Source of the DNA: Actinomycetota bacterium
GTDB lineage: Bacteria > Actinomycetota > Thermoleophilia > Solirubrobacterales > Solirubrobacteraceae
Reading direction: 5' to 3'
Length of the DNA stretch: 64,000 bases
Assembly: GCA_005883215.1 (NCBI GenBank)
Contig: VAYS01000010.1
Span: 62,001-126,000 of the forward strand
Positions 7,318 through 14,800 of the stretch are shown here, one piece after another (within the stretch, counting starts at the first letter, position 1; each line of letters begins with the position of its first letter). The position numbers were made by a program, and so were the translations under genes. Below the pieces are notes generated by a model that ran no database searches, was not told the DNA's origin, and saw nothing but the letters and a program-made list of their open reading frames with translations.

Positions 7318-9434
7318 CGTCCCGGCCCGCCGCCGCCGAAGCCGCCGCCGCCGAAGCCCCCGCCGCCCCCGCCGAAGCCGCCGCCGCCGCGGAAGCCCCC
7401 GCTGCCGCCGGCGCCCGCCCCGCCGGGTCCTGCCCCACCGGCGGCACCGCCGAAGCCGGCCCCGCCCGCGCCGGTACCGGCGAGGCTCGTGGTCCTGACC
7501 ACGACCTGTTCCCCGGGCGATAGCCCGCTCAATATCTCAACCGTGTTGTCGCCGCGCAGGCCGGTCACCACCGGCTGGGTGACCTTGCGGCCCGAGCGCA
7601 ACACGGTCACGGTCTCGGTTCCGCCCGAGCGAGACAGCGCCGCCGGCGTGATCGACACCGCGCCGTCGACCTGGGAGACGATGACCTGGGCCGAGGCGGT
7701 CATGCCGGGCTTCAGTCCCTTGGCCGACTGGTCGAGCTGGAGCGTGACGTTGTAGGAGACCACGCCGCTGTTGGTGGTGGCCACCGGCTCTATCGAGATC
7801 ACGTGCGCCGCCAGCTTGGTGTTGGGGAGGGCGTCGATCGAGATCGTGGCGGCCTGGTTTAGCTCGACCTTCGCCGCGTCGGTCTCGCTGAAGGGCACCT
7901 TGACCTGCAGGCCGTGCAGACCGGTCAGGACGATGAACGGGCTGGAGGACCCCGAGCCTCCGCTCGAGCTGGTGCTCGACGTACTCGCGCCGGCCCCGCC
8001 GGCCGCGCCGGCCGCGCCCGCCCCCCCGGCCGAGGACGAGCCGCCCGCCGAGCTCGACGCGCCCGTGGTGGCGGCGCTGCCCCCCGCCGACCCGCCGCCG
8101 ACGAACTCTCCGCGCCGTTCGTTGATCTGGGCCACGGCGCCATCGGCCGGCGAGACCAGCCGGGTCTCGGCGAGGGTCTGCTGGGCGCTGCGCAGCTGGG
8201 CGGTGGCGATGTCCACGGCGGCGAAGGCGGCGGCCAGGTCGCCGGGGTGGGGGCCCTGGGCCTTGACCGCGTTGGCGGCCAGCGTCGCGCCCAGCGCGTG
8301 CTGGGCGGTCCTGAGCTGGTTGGCGGCCTGGCCGGTGGCCTGGGCGTCCTTGGCCTGACCGTTGCGCTGCCCCTGTTGGGCGGTGACCAGGGCAGTGCGG
8401 GCGGTGGCCACCGCCTGCTGGTCCTTGACGCCGCCGGTCGCCTCGTTGTTGCGGGCGCCGCTCACGGCGGCCTGATCGGGCACCAGCTTGGCCTGGTCGG
8501 AGTTGACCCTGCTCTGGTCGCTGGTGACCGCCGAGCGGTCCAGGCTCAGCTTGGCCTGATCGGTGGACAGCCGGGTCTGGTCCTGCTGGAGCTGGAAGGC
8601 GTCGGCGGAGCAGGTGGCGCTGGTCGAACCGCCGCCTCCCCCGCCCCCGCTCGAGGTGGTGCAGCCGTCGGAGAACTGCTTTTGCTGGTCGGCGGCGACC
8701 TGGCTCTGATCGGCGTTGACCTGGTTTTGGTCGGCGGTCTGGGCGCTCTGGTCAGCGGCGAGCTGGTTCTGGTCGGCGGCGAGCTGGTTCTGGTCGAAGC
8801 GCTGCTGGTTTACCGCCGAGTTGACCAGGCTGCGCAGGCTGGTGACGTCCCGGCTCTGGGCTTGGCGGGCCAGCGTGAACGCCCTCTGGGCCTGGCCCAC
8901 CGACGCCCCCAGTGCGTTGGCGTCGGCGGTGGCCACCGCTCGGGCGGCATCGAGCGAGCGCTGCGCGCTCAGGACCTCGCCTTCGCTCTGACTGGCGAGC
9001 GCCCGCGCCTGATCAACCTCCTGGGGCGTGAGCAGGACGCGCGCCTTGGTGACGTTGGCCTGGGACTGGGCGAGACTCCCCTGGGCCTGGCTTACGCCGA
9101 TCTGCGCGTCGCGCGCGTCGACCTGAGCGAGAACGTCTCCGCGCCGGACCCGCTGGCCCGGGCGCACCAGCACGCGGTCCAGGCGCCCGCCCGACTTGAA
9201 ATTGAGGTTGACCTGGCGCGGCGACTGGAGCGCACCGGTGCCCGAGACCGTCTGCTGGACGACCCCGCGCTCGGCGGTGAACACGCGCTGCTGGGTCGCG
9301 GGGCCGGCGGGGGGTCCGACCAGCAGGGTCCCGACCCCGACGGCGATCACCGCCAGGCCGGCGAGCACCCCGTTGAGCCACGGACGCGGCAGGCGAGAGG
9401 CGACCGTCGGTGCCGGGGCGGTGATCGTCGACAT
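7314..9434 (-). CDS. HlyD/MacA-like efflux adaptor with very long coiled-coil hairpin
   Basis: A 706-residue membrane-fusion protein, much longer than the usual 350-450. Residues 21-42 form one membrane anchor; residues 80-106 are the first half of the lipoyl domain (GRLDRVLVRPGQRVRRGDVLAQVD), with the second half near 424-445. The helical hairpin between them has two heptad arrays of the type NQLAADQ (about 214-252) and TRLSTDQ-like units (about 285-322), separated by a loop with two Cys and seven Gly. A Ser/Gly/Ala insertion (about 446-498) precedes the beta-barrel domain, and a Gly/Phe-rich tail ends the protein. AAGGAACG upstream supports the ATG. First gene of the efflux operon. Confidence 0.88.
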   Translation of the reverse strand: MSTITAPAPTVASRLPRPWLNGVLAGLAVIAVGVGTLLVGPPAGPATQQRVFTAERGVVQQTVSGTGALQSPRQVNLNFKSGGRLDRVLVRPGQRVRRGDVLAQVDARDAQIGVSQAQGSLAQSQANVTKARVLLTPQEVDQARALASQSEGEVLSAQRSLDAARAVATADANALGASVGQAQRAFTLARQAQSRDVTSLRSLVNSAVNQQRFDQNQLAADQNQLAADQSAQTADQNQVNADQSQVAADQQKQFSDGCTTSSGGGGGGGSTSATCSADAFQLQQDQTRLSTDQAKLSLDRSAVTSDQSRVNSDQAKLVPDQAAVSGARNNEATGGVKDQQAVATARTALVTAQQGQRNGQAKDAQATGQAANQLRTAQHALGATLAANAVKAQGPHPGDLAAAFAAVDIATAQLRSAQQTLAETRLVSPADGAVAQINERRGEFVGGGSAGGSAATTGASSSAGGSSSAGGAGAAGAAGGAGASTSSTSSSGGSGSSSPFIVLTGLHGLQVKVPFSETDAAKVELNQAATISIDALPNTKLAAHVISIEPVATTNSGVVSYNVTLQLDQSAKGLKPGMTASAQVIVSQVDGAVSITPAALSRSGGTETVTVLRSGRKVTQPVVTGLRGDNTVEILSGLSPGEQVVVRTTSLAGTGAGGAGFGGAAGGAGPGGAGAGGSGGFRGGGGFGGGGGGFGGGGFGGGGPGR

Positions 9435-9479
9435 CAGGATGCGTTCCTTGCGATTCTCCGGCGAGTAGACCGAGTGGCG

Positions 9480-9497
9480 GTAAGACCTGGGTAAGAC
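9480..9497 (-). promoter_or_regulatory. Direct repeat, possible response-regulator site
   Basis: GTAAGAC occurs at 9480-9486 and 9491-9497, an 11-base period (GTCTTAC twice when read towards the efflux operon). It lies about 46-63 bases before the HlyD-like start, where an activator would bind. Direct repeats with 11-base spacing are typical of OmpR-family response regulators, but no two-component genes are in the window. Function inferred. Confidence 0.35.
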
Positions 9498-9633
9498 GCT
9501 GCCCCCAGCCGGTCGCCCCCCGGTCCGCGCACCTGTCTCCGGACCCCGTCGTGCAGAGCCAGAACCGTACTCTGGGCCCCGGCCTACCGCTATCGCCCGC
9601 GCGGGCTCGGCCCTGCCACCACACGGGCCCCGC

Positions 9634-9639
9634 TAGCGT
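9634..9639 (+). promoter_or_regulatory. Probable -10 (TAGCGT) of the acyl-CoA dehydrogenase operon
   Basis: TAGCGT occurs 38 bases before the ATG at 9678. The leader includes an AGGAG ribosome binding site, so this transcript would not be leaderless. I see no convincing -35. Confidence 0.35.
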
Positions 9640-9677
9640 AGGCCGCTTCCCGACCCCGCTGGAGCCGACGAGGAGAC

Positions 9678-10838
9678 ATGGACTTCGAGCTGACCGACGA
9701 GCAGAAGCTGATCCGCGAGACCGCCCGCGAGTTCACCAATCGCGAGATCGTCGACCGTTCGCGCGAGAACGCGCGCAACCACCACTTCGACCTCGAGCTG
9801 GTCGCCAAGCTCGCCGAGCAGGGATACCTGGGGGCAATCGTCCCGCGCGAGTACGGAGGTGCGGGCCTCGACTACGTCACCTACGGACTGATCGTGGAGG
9901 AGATCGGCCGCGGCGACTCGGCGATGCGCACCGTCGTCTCGGTGCAGACCTCGCTCGTATGCTCGGCGATCCTGCGCTGGGGTACCGAGGAGCAGAAGCG
10001 CCACTACCTGCCGAAGCTGTGCTCGGGCGAGTGGCTGGGGTGCTTTGGCCTGACCGAGCCCGACACCGGATCGGACGCCGCCAACCAGAAGACCCGCGCC
10101 CGGCGGACCGACGACGGCTGGGTGATCCACGGCTCGAAGATGTGGATCTCGATGGGCGACCACGCGCGCGTGGCGCTGATCTTCGCCCAGACCGACCCCG
10201 AGCTCGCCCACCGCGGCGTCGCCTGCTTCTTGGTCGACACCGACCAGCCGGGCTTTGAGCCCACCGAGATCCACGGCAAGATGGGCCTGCACGCCTCGGA
10301 CACCGCGGCCATCACGCTCGACGACGTGCAGGTAGCCGAGGACGGGGTCCTCGGGGAGGTCGGCGACGGTTTCAAGGTGGCCATGTCGGCGCTCGATTCG
10401 GGGCGCTACAGCGTCGCCGCCGGGTGCGTGGGCATATGCCAGGGCTGCGTGGACGAGTCGGTGCGCTACTCCACCGAGCGCGAGCAGTTCGGCCGTCCCA
10501 TCGCCAGCTTCCAGCTGGTCCAGGCGATGATCGCCGACATGGTGGTCAAGGCCGACGCGGCCCGGATGCTGGTGTGGCGAGCTGGCTTTCTCAAGGACGC
10601 TGGGCGGCCCAACACCACCGAGACCTCGATCGCCAAGCTGTTTGCCACCGAGGCGGCGGTGGAGTGCGCCAACACGGCGATCCAGGTGCACGGCGGGGCC
10701 GGCTACGTCGACGACCATCCCGTCGAGCGCTACTTCCGCGACGTGCGCGTCACCACCCTGTACGAGGGCACCTCGCAGATCCAGCAGCTGATCATCGGGC
10801 GGGCGGCCACCGGGATCAACGCCCTCGTCCCGTCGTGA
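9678..10838 (+). CDS. Acyl-CoA dehydrogenase
   Basis: A 386-residue flavoprotein of the acyl-CoA dehydrogenase family, full length. The N-terminal helical domain starts at DFELTDEQKLIRETAREF, the middle domain carries CFGLTEPDTGSDA and SKMWISMG for FAD and substrate contacts, and the C-terminal domain has the catalytic base in TLYEGTSQIQ (Glu363), the position used by short/medium-chain enzymes. It would oxidise an acyl-CoA to trans-2-enoyl-CoA and pass electrons to ETF. GAGGAGAC upstream supports the ATG. It overlaps the 3-hydroxyacyl-CoA dehydrogenase gene by four bases, so the pair forms a beta-oxidation-type operon. The acyl chain preferred cannot be told from sequence. Confidence 0.93.
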   Translation: MDFELTDEQKLIRETAREFTNREIVDRSRENARNHHFDLELVAKLAEQGYLGAIVPREYGGAGLDYVTYGLIVEEIGRGDSAMRTVVSVQTSLVCSAILRWGTEEQKRHYLPKLCSGEWLGCFGLTEPDTGSDAANQKTRARRTDDGWVIHGSKMWISMGDHARVALIFAQTDPELAHRGVACFLVDTDQPGFEPTEIHGKMGLHASDTAAITLDDVQVAEDGVLGEVGDGFKVAMSALDSGRYSVAAGCVGICQGCVDESVRYSTEREQFGRPIASFQLVQAMIADMVVKADAARMLVWRAGFLKDAGRPNTTETSIAKLFATEAAVECANTAIQVHGGAGYVDDHPVERYFRDVRVTTLYEGTSQIQQLIIGRAATGINALVPS

Positions 10839-12469
10839 GCGACGCCGGCGGCGCCGGCGGGCGGGCGGGGGACGCGGGCGAACCGCCGGCGGACCCGATC
10901 GCGGTGCTCGGCGCGGGGACGATGGGCGCCGGGATCGCCCAGCTCGCCTGCCTGGCGGGCGCGCGCACGCTGCTGCACGACCCGGTGGCCGAGGCGCTCG
11001 ACCGGGGCCTGCAGGCGGTACCCAGGAACCTGCGCCGGGGCGCCGAGCGCGGGCGCTGGAGCGAGCCAGAGGCCGAGGCGGCGGCGGCGCGCCTGGAGCC
11101 CGCGCCAAGCCTGGAGGACCTCGCCCCCGCCGAGTTGGTGATCGAGGCCGCGCCCGAGTCGCTCGAGCTAAAGCGCGAGCTGTTCGGACGCCTGTCGGAG
11201 CTGGTGGGCCCCGAGTGCGTGCTGGCCACCAACACCAGCTCGCTTCCGGTGACCGCGATCGCCTCGGCGACGAAGCGACCCGAGCGAGTGGTCGGGATGC
11301 ACTTCTTCAACCCCGCCCCGCTGATGCGCCTGCTCGAGGTGGTGGCCGGCGCGGACTCCTCCCGCGCCGCCCTCGACCGCGCCCGAGCGGTCGGCGAGGC
11401 GATGGGCAAGCACGTGATCGAGGCGACCGACGGCCCCGGCTTCCTGGTCAACCGCTGCAACCGTCCCTTCGGGCTCGAGGCCCTGCGCCTGCTGGCCGAG
11501 GGGATCGCCGACGTGCCGACCATCGATCGCATCTGCCGGATGGGCGGCGGCTTTCGCATGGGCCCCTTCGAGCTCATGGACCTGGTGGGCGTCGACGTGG
11601 GACTGGAGGTATCGAAGAGCTTCTACGAGCTGAGCTTCGGCGAGCCGCGCTGGCGCCCGTCGTTGATCACCCAGCGCATGGTCGACGCCGGCCGTCACGG
11701 ACGCAAGACGGGACGGGGCTACTACGACTACGGCGACGGTCCCCACCGCCCCGACGACCCCGAGCCTCCCGCCGTCGGCGGGGGCGACGGGATCGTCGTC
11801 ATCGTCGGCGCGGGCACGCTGGTGGAGGAGCTGCTGGCCGCCGCGGGCGCCGCTGGCTGGGACGCGCGGGGGCTGGAAGACGCGGGGTCCGGACCTGTCG
11901 AGCTGGTGGTGGACTGCACCCTGGGCGGATACGAGGAGGGCTTTCCCGAAGGACCCGAAGTGTTGCTGTGCGACCACGCGTCGCTGGCCTCGATCGCTGG
12001 GCCCGAGAGCCAGGCCGTCGGCTTTCACACGCTGCCGCCGCTGGACGAGTCCCGGCTGGTGGAGCTCACCCGGCGGTCGCATTCGGCGCCCGAGGCGGCG
12101 GCCGCCGCGGAACGCTTCTTCGCCTCGCTGGGCAAGCACGTGGAGTGGGTGGGCGACGCGCCCGGGCTGGTGCTCGGGCGGATCGTCTGCCAGGTGATAA
12201 ACGAGTCCGCGTTCGCCCTGGGCGAAGGCGTCGGGAGCGCCGCCGACATCGACGCCGGCATGGTGCTGGGCCTCAACCACCCGCGCGGGCCGCTGGCCTG
12301 GGCGGACCAGATCGACATCGCCCATGTGCTCAACGTGCTTCAGGGCCTTCACCTCGAGTACGAGGAGGAGCGCTACCGCACGGCCCCGGCCCTGTCACGC
12401 CTGCTGCACGAAGGGCGGATGGGCCGCCTCGACGGCGCCGGCTTCCACGACTACGGGTCGGCCGGCTGA
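10835..12469 (+). CDS. 3-hydroxyacyl-CoA dehydrogenase, tandem-domain (PaaH-like)
   Basis: A 544-residue protein starting at a GTG that overlaps the previous stop (GTGA). Residues 21-205 form the NAD-binding domain (VLGAGTMGAGIAQ, then TNTSSLPVTAIA and GMHFFNPAPLM, which carries the catalytic His). Residues 203-300 are the C-terminal dehydrogenase domain (GFLVNR, ending GRKTGRGYYDY). A second, diverged copy follows: GAGTLVEELL (about 324), GFHTLPPLDESRLVELT, GLVLGRIVCQVINE and a final DGAGFHDY. This double architecture is known for PaaH-type enzymes of phenylacetate degradation and for butanoyl-type 3-HBDH. It should convert 3-hydroxyacyl-CoA to 3-oxoacyl-CoA after the neighbouring dehydrogenase; no hydratase is in the same operon. 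Confidence 0.9.
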   Translation: MSDAGGAGGRAGDAGEPPADPIAVLGAGTMGAGIAQLACLAGARTLLHDPVAEALDRGLQAVPRNLRRGAERGRWSEPEAEAAAARLEPAPSLEDLAPAELVIEAAPESLELKRELFGRLSELVGPECVLATNTSSLPVTAIASATKRPERVVGMHFFNPAPLMRLLEVVAGADSSRAALDRARAVGEAMGKHVIEATDGPGFLVNRCNRPFGLEALRLLAEGIADVPTIDRICRMGGGFRMGPFELMDLVGVDVGLEVSKSFYELSFGEPRWRPSLITQRMVDAGRHGRKTGRGYYDYGDGPHRPDDPEPPAVGGGDGIVVIVGAGTLVEELLAAAGAAGWDARGLEDAGSGPVELVVDCTLGGYEEGFPEGPEVLLCDHASLASIAGPESQAVGFHTLPPLDESRLVELTRRSHSAPEAAAAAERFFASLGKHVEWVGDAPGLVLGRIVCQVINESAFALGEGVGSAADIDAGMVLGLNHPRGPLAWADQIDIAHVLNVLQGLHLEYEEERYRTAPALSRLLHEGRMGRLDGAGFHDYGSAG

Positions 12470-12530
12470 CATCCGGGCGACCGCGGTCGTGGCGATCTCA
12501 CGTTCCCGGCGCCGCGACCGTTTGACCCCG

Positions 12531-13058
12531 GTGAGCACGGCGGCCGTCAGCCTCCCCCCCTTTCAGCGCTTCCTCGACGCCCACCGCGCCGAGGTGTGGC
12601 GCTTCTTGGTCGCCTCGGTGGGGCCCTCCGAGGCGGATGACTGCTTTCAGGAGACGTTCATCGCCGCGCTGCGCGCCTACCCCCGGCTGCCGGCCGACTC
12701 CAACCTGCGCGCCTGGGTGCTGACGATCGCCCATCACAAGGCGGTGGACGCCCACCGCGCCCGGCGCCGGCGCCCGCTGCCCAGCGAGGCGGTCGAGGGG
12801 TCTCCCGACGCCGGCCACGCAACCGCGCGGTCAAACCCCGGACCGCCCCACGCCGCGGCGCCCGCCGAGCTTCCCGACGGCGAGCTGTGGGGCGCGGTGC
12901 GCGAGCTTCCGCCCCGCCAGCGCGCCGCCGTCCTGTTGCGATACCTCGGCGACCTATCGCACGCCGAGGCGGCGGCGGCGATCGGCTGCTCGGAGGAGGC
13001 GGCCCGACGCTCTTTGCACGAAGCACTCAAACGACTGAGGGAGGTATGGAGACCATGA
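12531..13058 (+). CDS. ECF-type RNA polymerase sigma factor
   Basis: About 175 residues with sigma-70 region 2 (FLVASVGPSEADDCFQETFIAALRAYPRL, then NLRAWVLTIAHHKAVDAHRARRR) and region 4 (LPPRQRAAVLLRYLGDLSHAEAAAAIGCS and the recognition helix EEAARRSLHEALKRL). A Pro/Ala-rich linker joins them. No SnoaL-like extension is present. GTG at 12531 was chosen as the start nearest region 2; TTG at 12522 and GTG at 12489 are in frame and possible. The stop overlaps the next gene's start (ATGA), coupling it to an alkylguanine methyltransferase, which suggests a sigma factor that answers alkylation damage. No anti-sigma gene is adjacent. Confidence 0.85.
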   Translation: MSTAAVSLPPFQRFLDAHRAEVWRFLVASVGPSEADDCFQETFIAALRAYPRLPADSNLRAWVLTIAHHKAVDAHRARRRRPLPSEAVEGSPDAGHATARSNPGPPHAAAPAELPDGELWGAVRELPPRQRAAVLLRYLGDLSHAEAAAAIGCSEEAARRSLHEALKRLREVWRP

Positions 13059-13672
13059 CTTCCGACTTGCGCGACCTCGAGCGCGCGCTGCGACGCGGCC
13101 CCACCCAGGGCGCCGGCGATGACCGCCGGGCGGCCTCCGAGCTGGCCCAGCGCGCGGTGCGCGAGGGCGCCGCCGACATCGCCTACGCGATGATCGACTC
13201 GCCGCTGGGGGCGCTGCTGCTGGCGGGCACCCGCCGAGGATTGGTCAAGCTCGCCTACACCCCCCAGGGCCCGGACCCCGTGCTCCAGGCGCTGGCTCGG
13301 CGGGTGTCGCCCCGGCTGATCGAGGCGCCGGGTTCGCTCGACGAGCCGCGGCGCCAACTCGAGCAGTACTTCAGCGGCGAGCGGCACGAGTTCGAGCTGG
13401 CGCTCGATCGCCGCCTGATGAGCCCCTTCGCCCGTCGGGTGCTGTCGGTGACCGCCGCGATCCCCTATGGCTCGGCGAGCACCTACCTGGACGTGGCCCG
13501 GCGCGCCGGCAGCCCACGCGGCTATCGCGCCGCCGGAAACGCGCTGGGGGCCAACCCGATCCCGATCGTCATCCCCTGCCACCGCGTGCTGCACCGCACC
13601 GGAGGCCTCGGCGGCTACGGGGGCGGCCTCGAGCGCAAGCGCTGGCTGCTTGAGCTCGAGCGCGGCGAGTGA
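13055..13672 (+). CDS. ogt: Methylated-DNA-[protein]-cysteine S-methyltransferase
   Basis: A 205-residue suicide DNA-repair protein. The active-site motif is IPCHRV, preceded by the DNA-binding helix region TYLDVARRAGSPRGYRAAGNALGANPIP; both are diagnostic. The enzyme moves an alkyl group from O6 of guanine to its own Cys. About 43 residues precede the usual core (which begins near YAMIDSPLGALLLAG), mainly helical and charged. The ATG at 13055 overlaps the sigma factor stop and has GGGAGG ten bases upstream; an ATG at 13046 is too close to that site. Joint expression with an ECF sigma factor suggests an adaptive response in which the methyltransferase may also be a sensor; the regulatory part is inference. 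Confidence 0.9.
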   Translation: MTSDLRDLERALRRGPTQGAGDDRRAASELAQRAVREGAADIAYAMIDSPLGALLLAGTRRGLVKLAYTPQGPDPVLQALARRVSPRLIEAPGSLDEPRRQLEQYFSGERHEFELALDRRLMSPFARRVLSVTAAIPYGSASTYLDVARRAGSPRGYRAAGNALGANPIPIVIPCHRVLHRTGGLGGYGGGLERKRWLLELERGE

Positions 13673-13687
13673 CGGGCTCCCGGAACC

Positions 13688-14575
13688 TCAGTGGGGCTGG
13701 GGAAACTGCGAGCGCATCATCGCGTCCCACAGCCGGTCCGGCGCGAGCGCCCGCTGGGCGAGCAGCAGGCGGGCCGAGATCGTGATCACGTAGCGTGGCC
13801 GCGGCCGGCGTGAGGTGATCGCCTTCTCGATCGCGCCCGCCACCGCCCCCGGGCCCGCCCCCAGCTTGCTCATCGGCCCGCTCTCATAGACCTTCTTGGT
13901 CGCCTGGGCAACGGCGGCGTTGAACTCGGCGTAGGGCGAGCCGTCGCCCGCCTGCCCGCCCGGGTCCGAGCCGGCCTCCTCAAGCGCCCCCACCGCGGCG
14001 TCGCCGAAGCTGGTGTGGATCAGCCCGGGCTCGATCAGCACCACCGCGATGCCAAAGCCCTTGAGCTCGAAGCGCATGGCGTCGCTCAGCGCCTCGAGCG
14101 CGTACTTGGTGGCGTGGTAGATGCCGCCGCCGGGGAACACCAGGCGCCCGCCCATCGAGGAGACGTTGACGATCCGCCCGCGCCGCTCGCGCCGCATACC
14201 GGGCAGCACCAGCTGGGCCAGCCGCAGGGCGCCGAACACGTTGGTCTCGAACTGCCGGCGCACGAGGTCCAGCGGAACGCTCTCCACCGCGCCGCTCTGG
14301 CTGTAGCCGGCGTTGTTGACCAGGGCGAAGATCGGACCGTGCTCGGCCTCGATCGCGCCGACCGCGGCCCGCATGGACTGCTCGTCGGTTACGTCGAGGG
14401 CGAGCGTGCGCGCCCCCGCCTCCTGAAGGTCGGCGATCGTCTCGGGCCGCCGCGCCGTGGCGTACACCGTGTGCCCGGAGCCGGCGAGCCGCTCCGCGGT
14501 GGCCCGGCCGATCCCCGACGAGCAGCCGGTGATGAGGATCGCGTCAGAGGTGGCGGCGGAGGCCTTCTCGTGCAT
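13688..14575 (-). CDS. Short-chain dehydrogenase/reductase
   Basis: A 295-residue classical SDR. The Rossmann motif is TGCSSGIG, NAD(P) contact DVTDE follows, then NNAG, the catalytic Ser in VNVSSMGG and YHATK with catalytic Tyr and Lys. Arg residues after the second strand (ATARRPE) suggest NADP preference. The C-terminal end is longer than in 250-residue SDRs. ATG at 14575 puts the Rossmann strand about 12 residues in, as expected; upstream there is only a weak GAGGG. The substrate is unknown. It converges with the sigma/ogt pair and is divergent from the wax synthase pseudogene. Confidence 0.88.
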   Translation of the reverse strand: MHEKASAATSDAILITGCSSGIGRATAERLAGSGHTVYATARRPETIADLQEAGARTLALDVTDEQSMRAAVGAIEAEHGPIFALVNNAGYSQSGAVESVPLDLVRRQFETNVFGALRLAQLVLPGMRRERRGRIVNVSSMGGRLVFPGGGIYHATKYALEALSDAMRFELKGFGIAVVLIEPGLIHTSFGDAAVGALEEAGSDPGGQAGDGSPYAEFNAAVAQATKKVYESGPMSKLGAGPGAVAGAIEKAITSRRPRPRYVITISARLLLAQRALAPDRLWDAMMRSQFPQPH

Positions 14576-14643
14576 GGGGGCACCCTCGCCGATCGGACGT
14601 CGGCGCGCAACCCGCCGCCACCGAGAATTCCTTGCCGAGCTCC

Positions 14644-14676
14644 GGGCGCCGGGCGCCGGGCGCCGGGCGCCGGGCC
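14644..14676. repeat. Short tandem repeat, 7-base unit GGGCGCC
   Basis: Four perfect copies of GGGCGCC at 14644-14671 followed by a partial fifth. The tract lies in the 225-base gap between the divergent SDR and wax synthase genes, upstream of a TAGCGT element. It may vary in copy number by slippage; no function can be assigned. Confidence 0.8.
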
Positions 14677-14725
14677 TCACGGCCACCGGCGGTCCAGGTG
14701 GCTGGCGGTGGCGGCCCGGATGGGT

Positions 14726-14731
14726 TAGCGT
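14726..14731 (+). promoter_or_regulatory. Probable -10 (TAGCGT) of the wax synthase/DUF2127 operon
   Basis: TAGCGT lies 69 bases before the ATG at 14801; the leader ends with GGAGGGAG as ribosome binding site. Part of the TAGNNT pattern seen across the window. No clear -35. Confidence 0.35.
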
Positions 14732-14800
14732 CGCCGAGCTGACTCGGATCCGCGATTGCGGCCCGTGGGGTCCGGGCAGGACACGCGGAGGGAGAAAACC

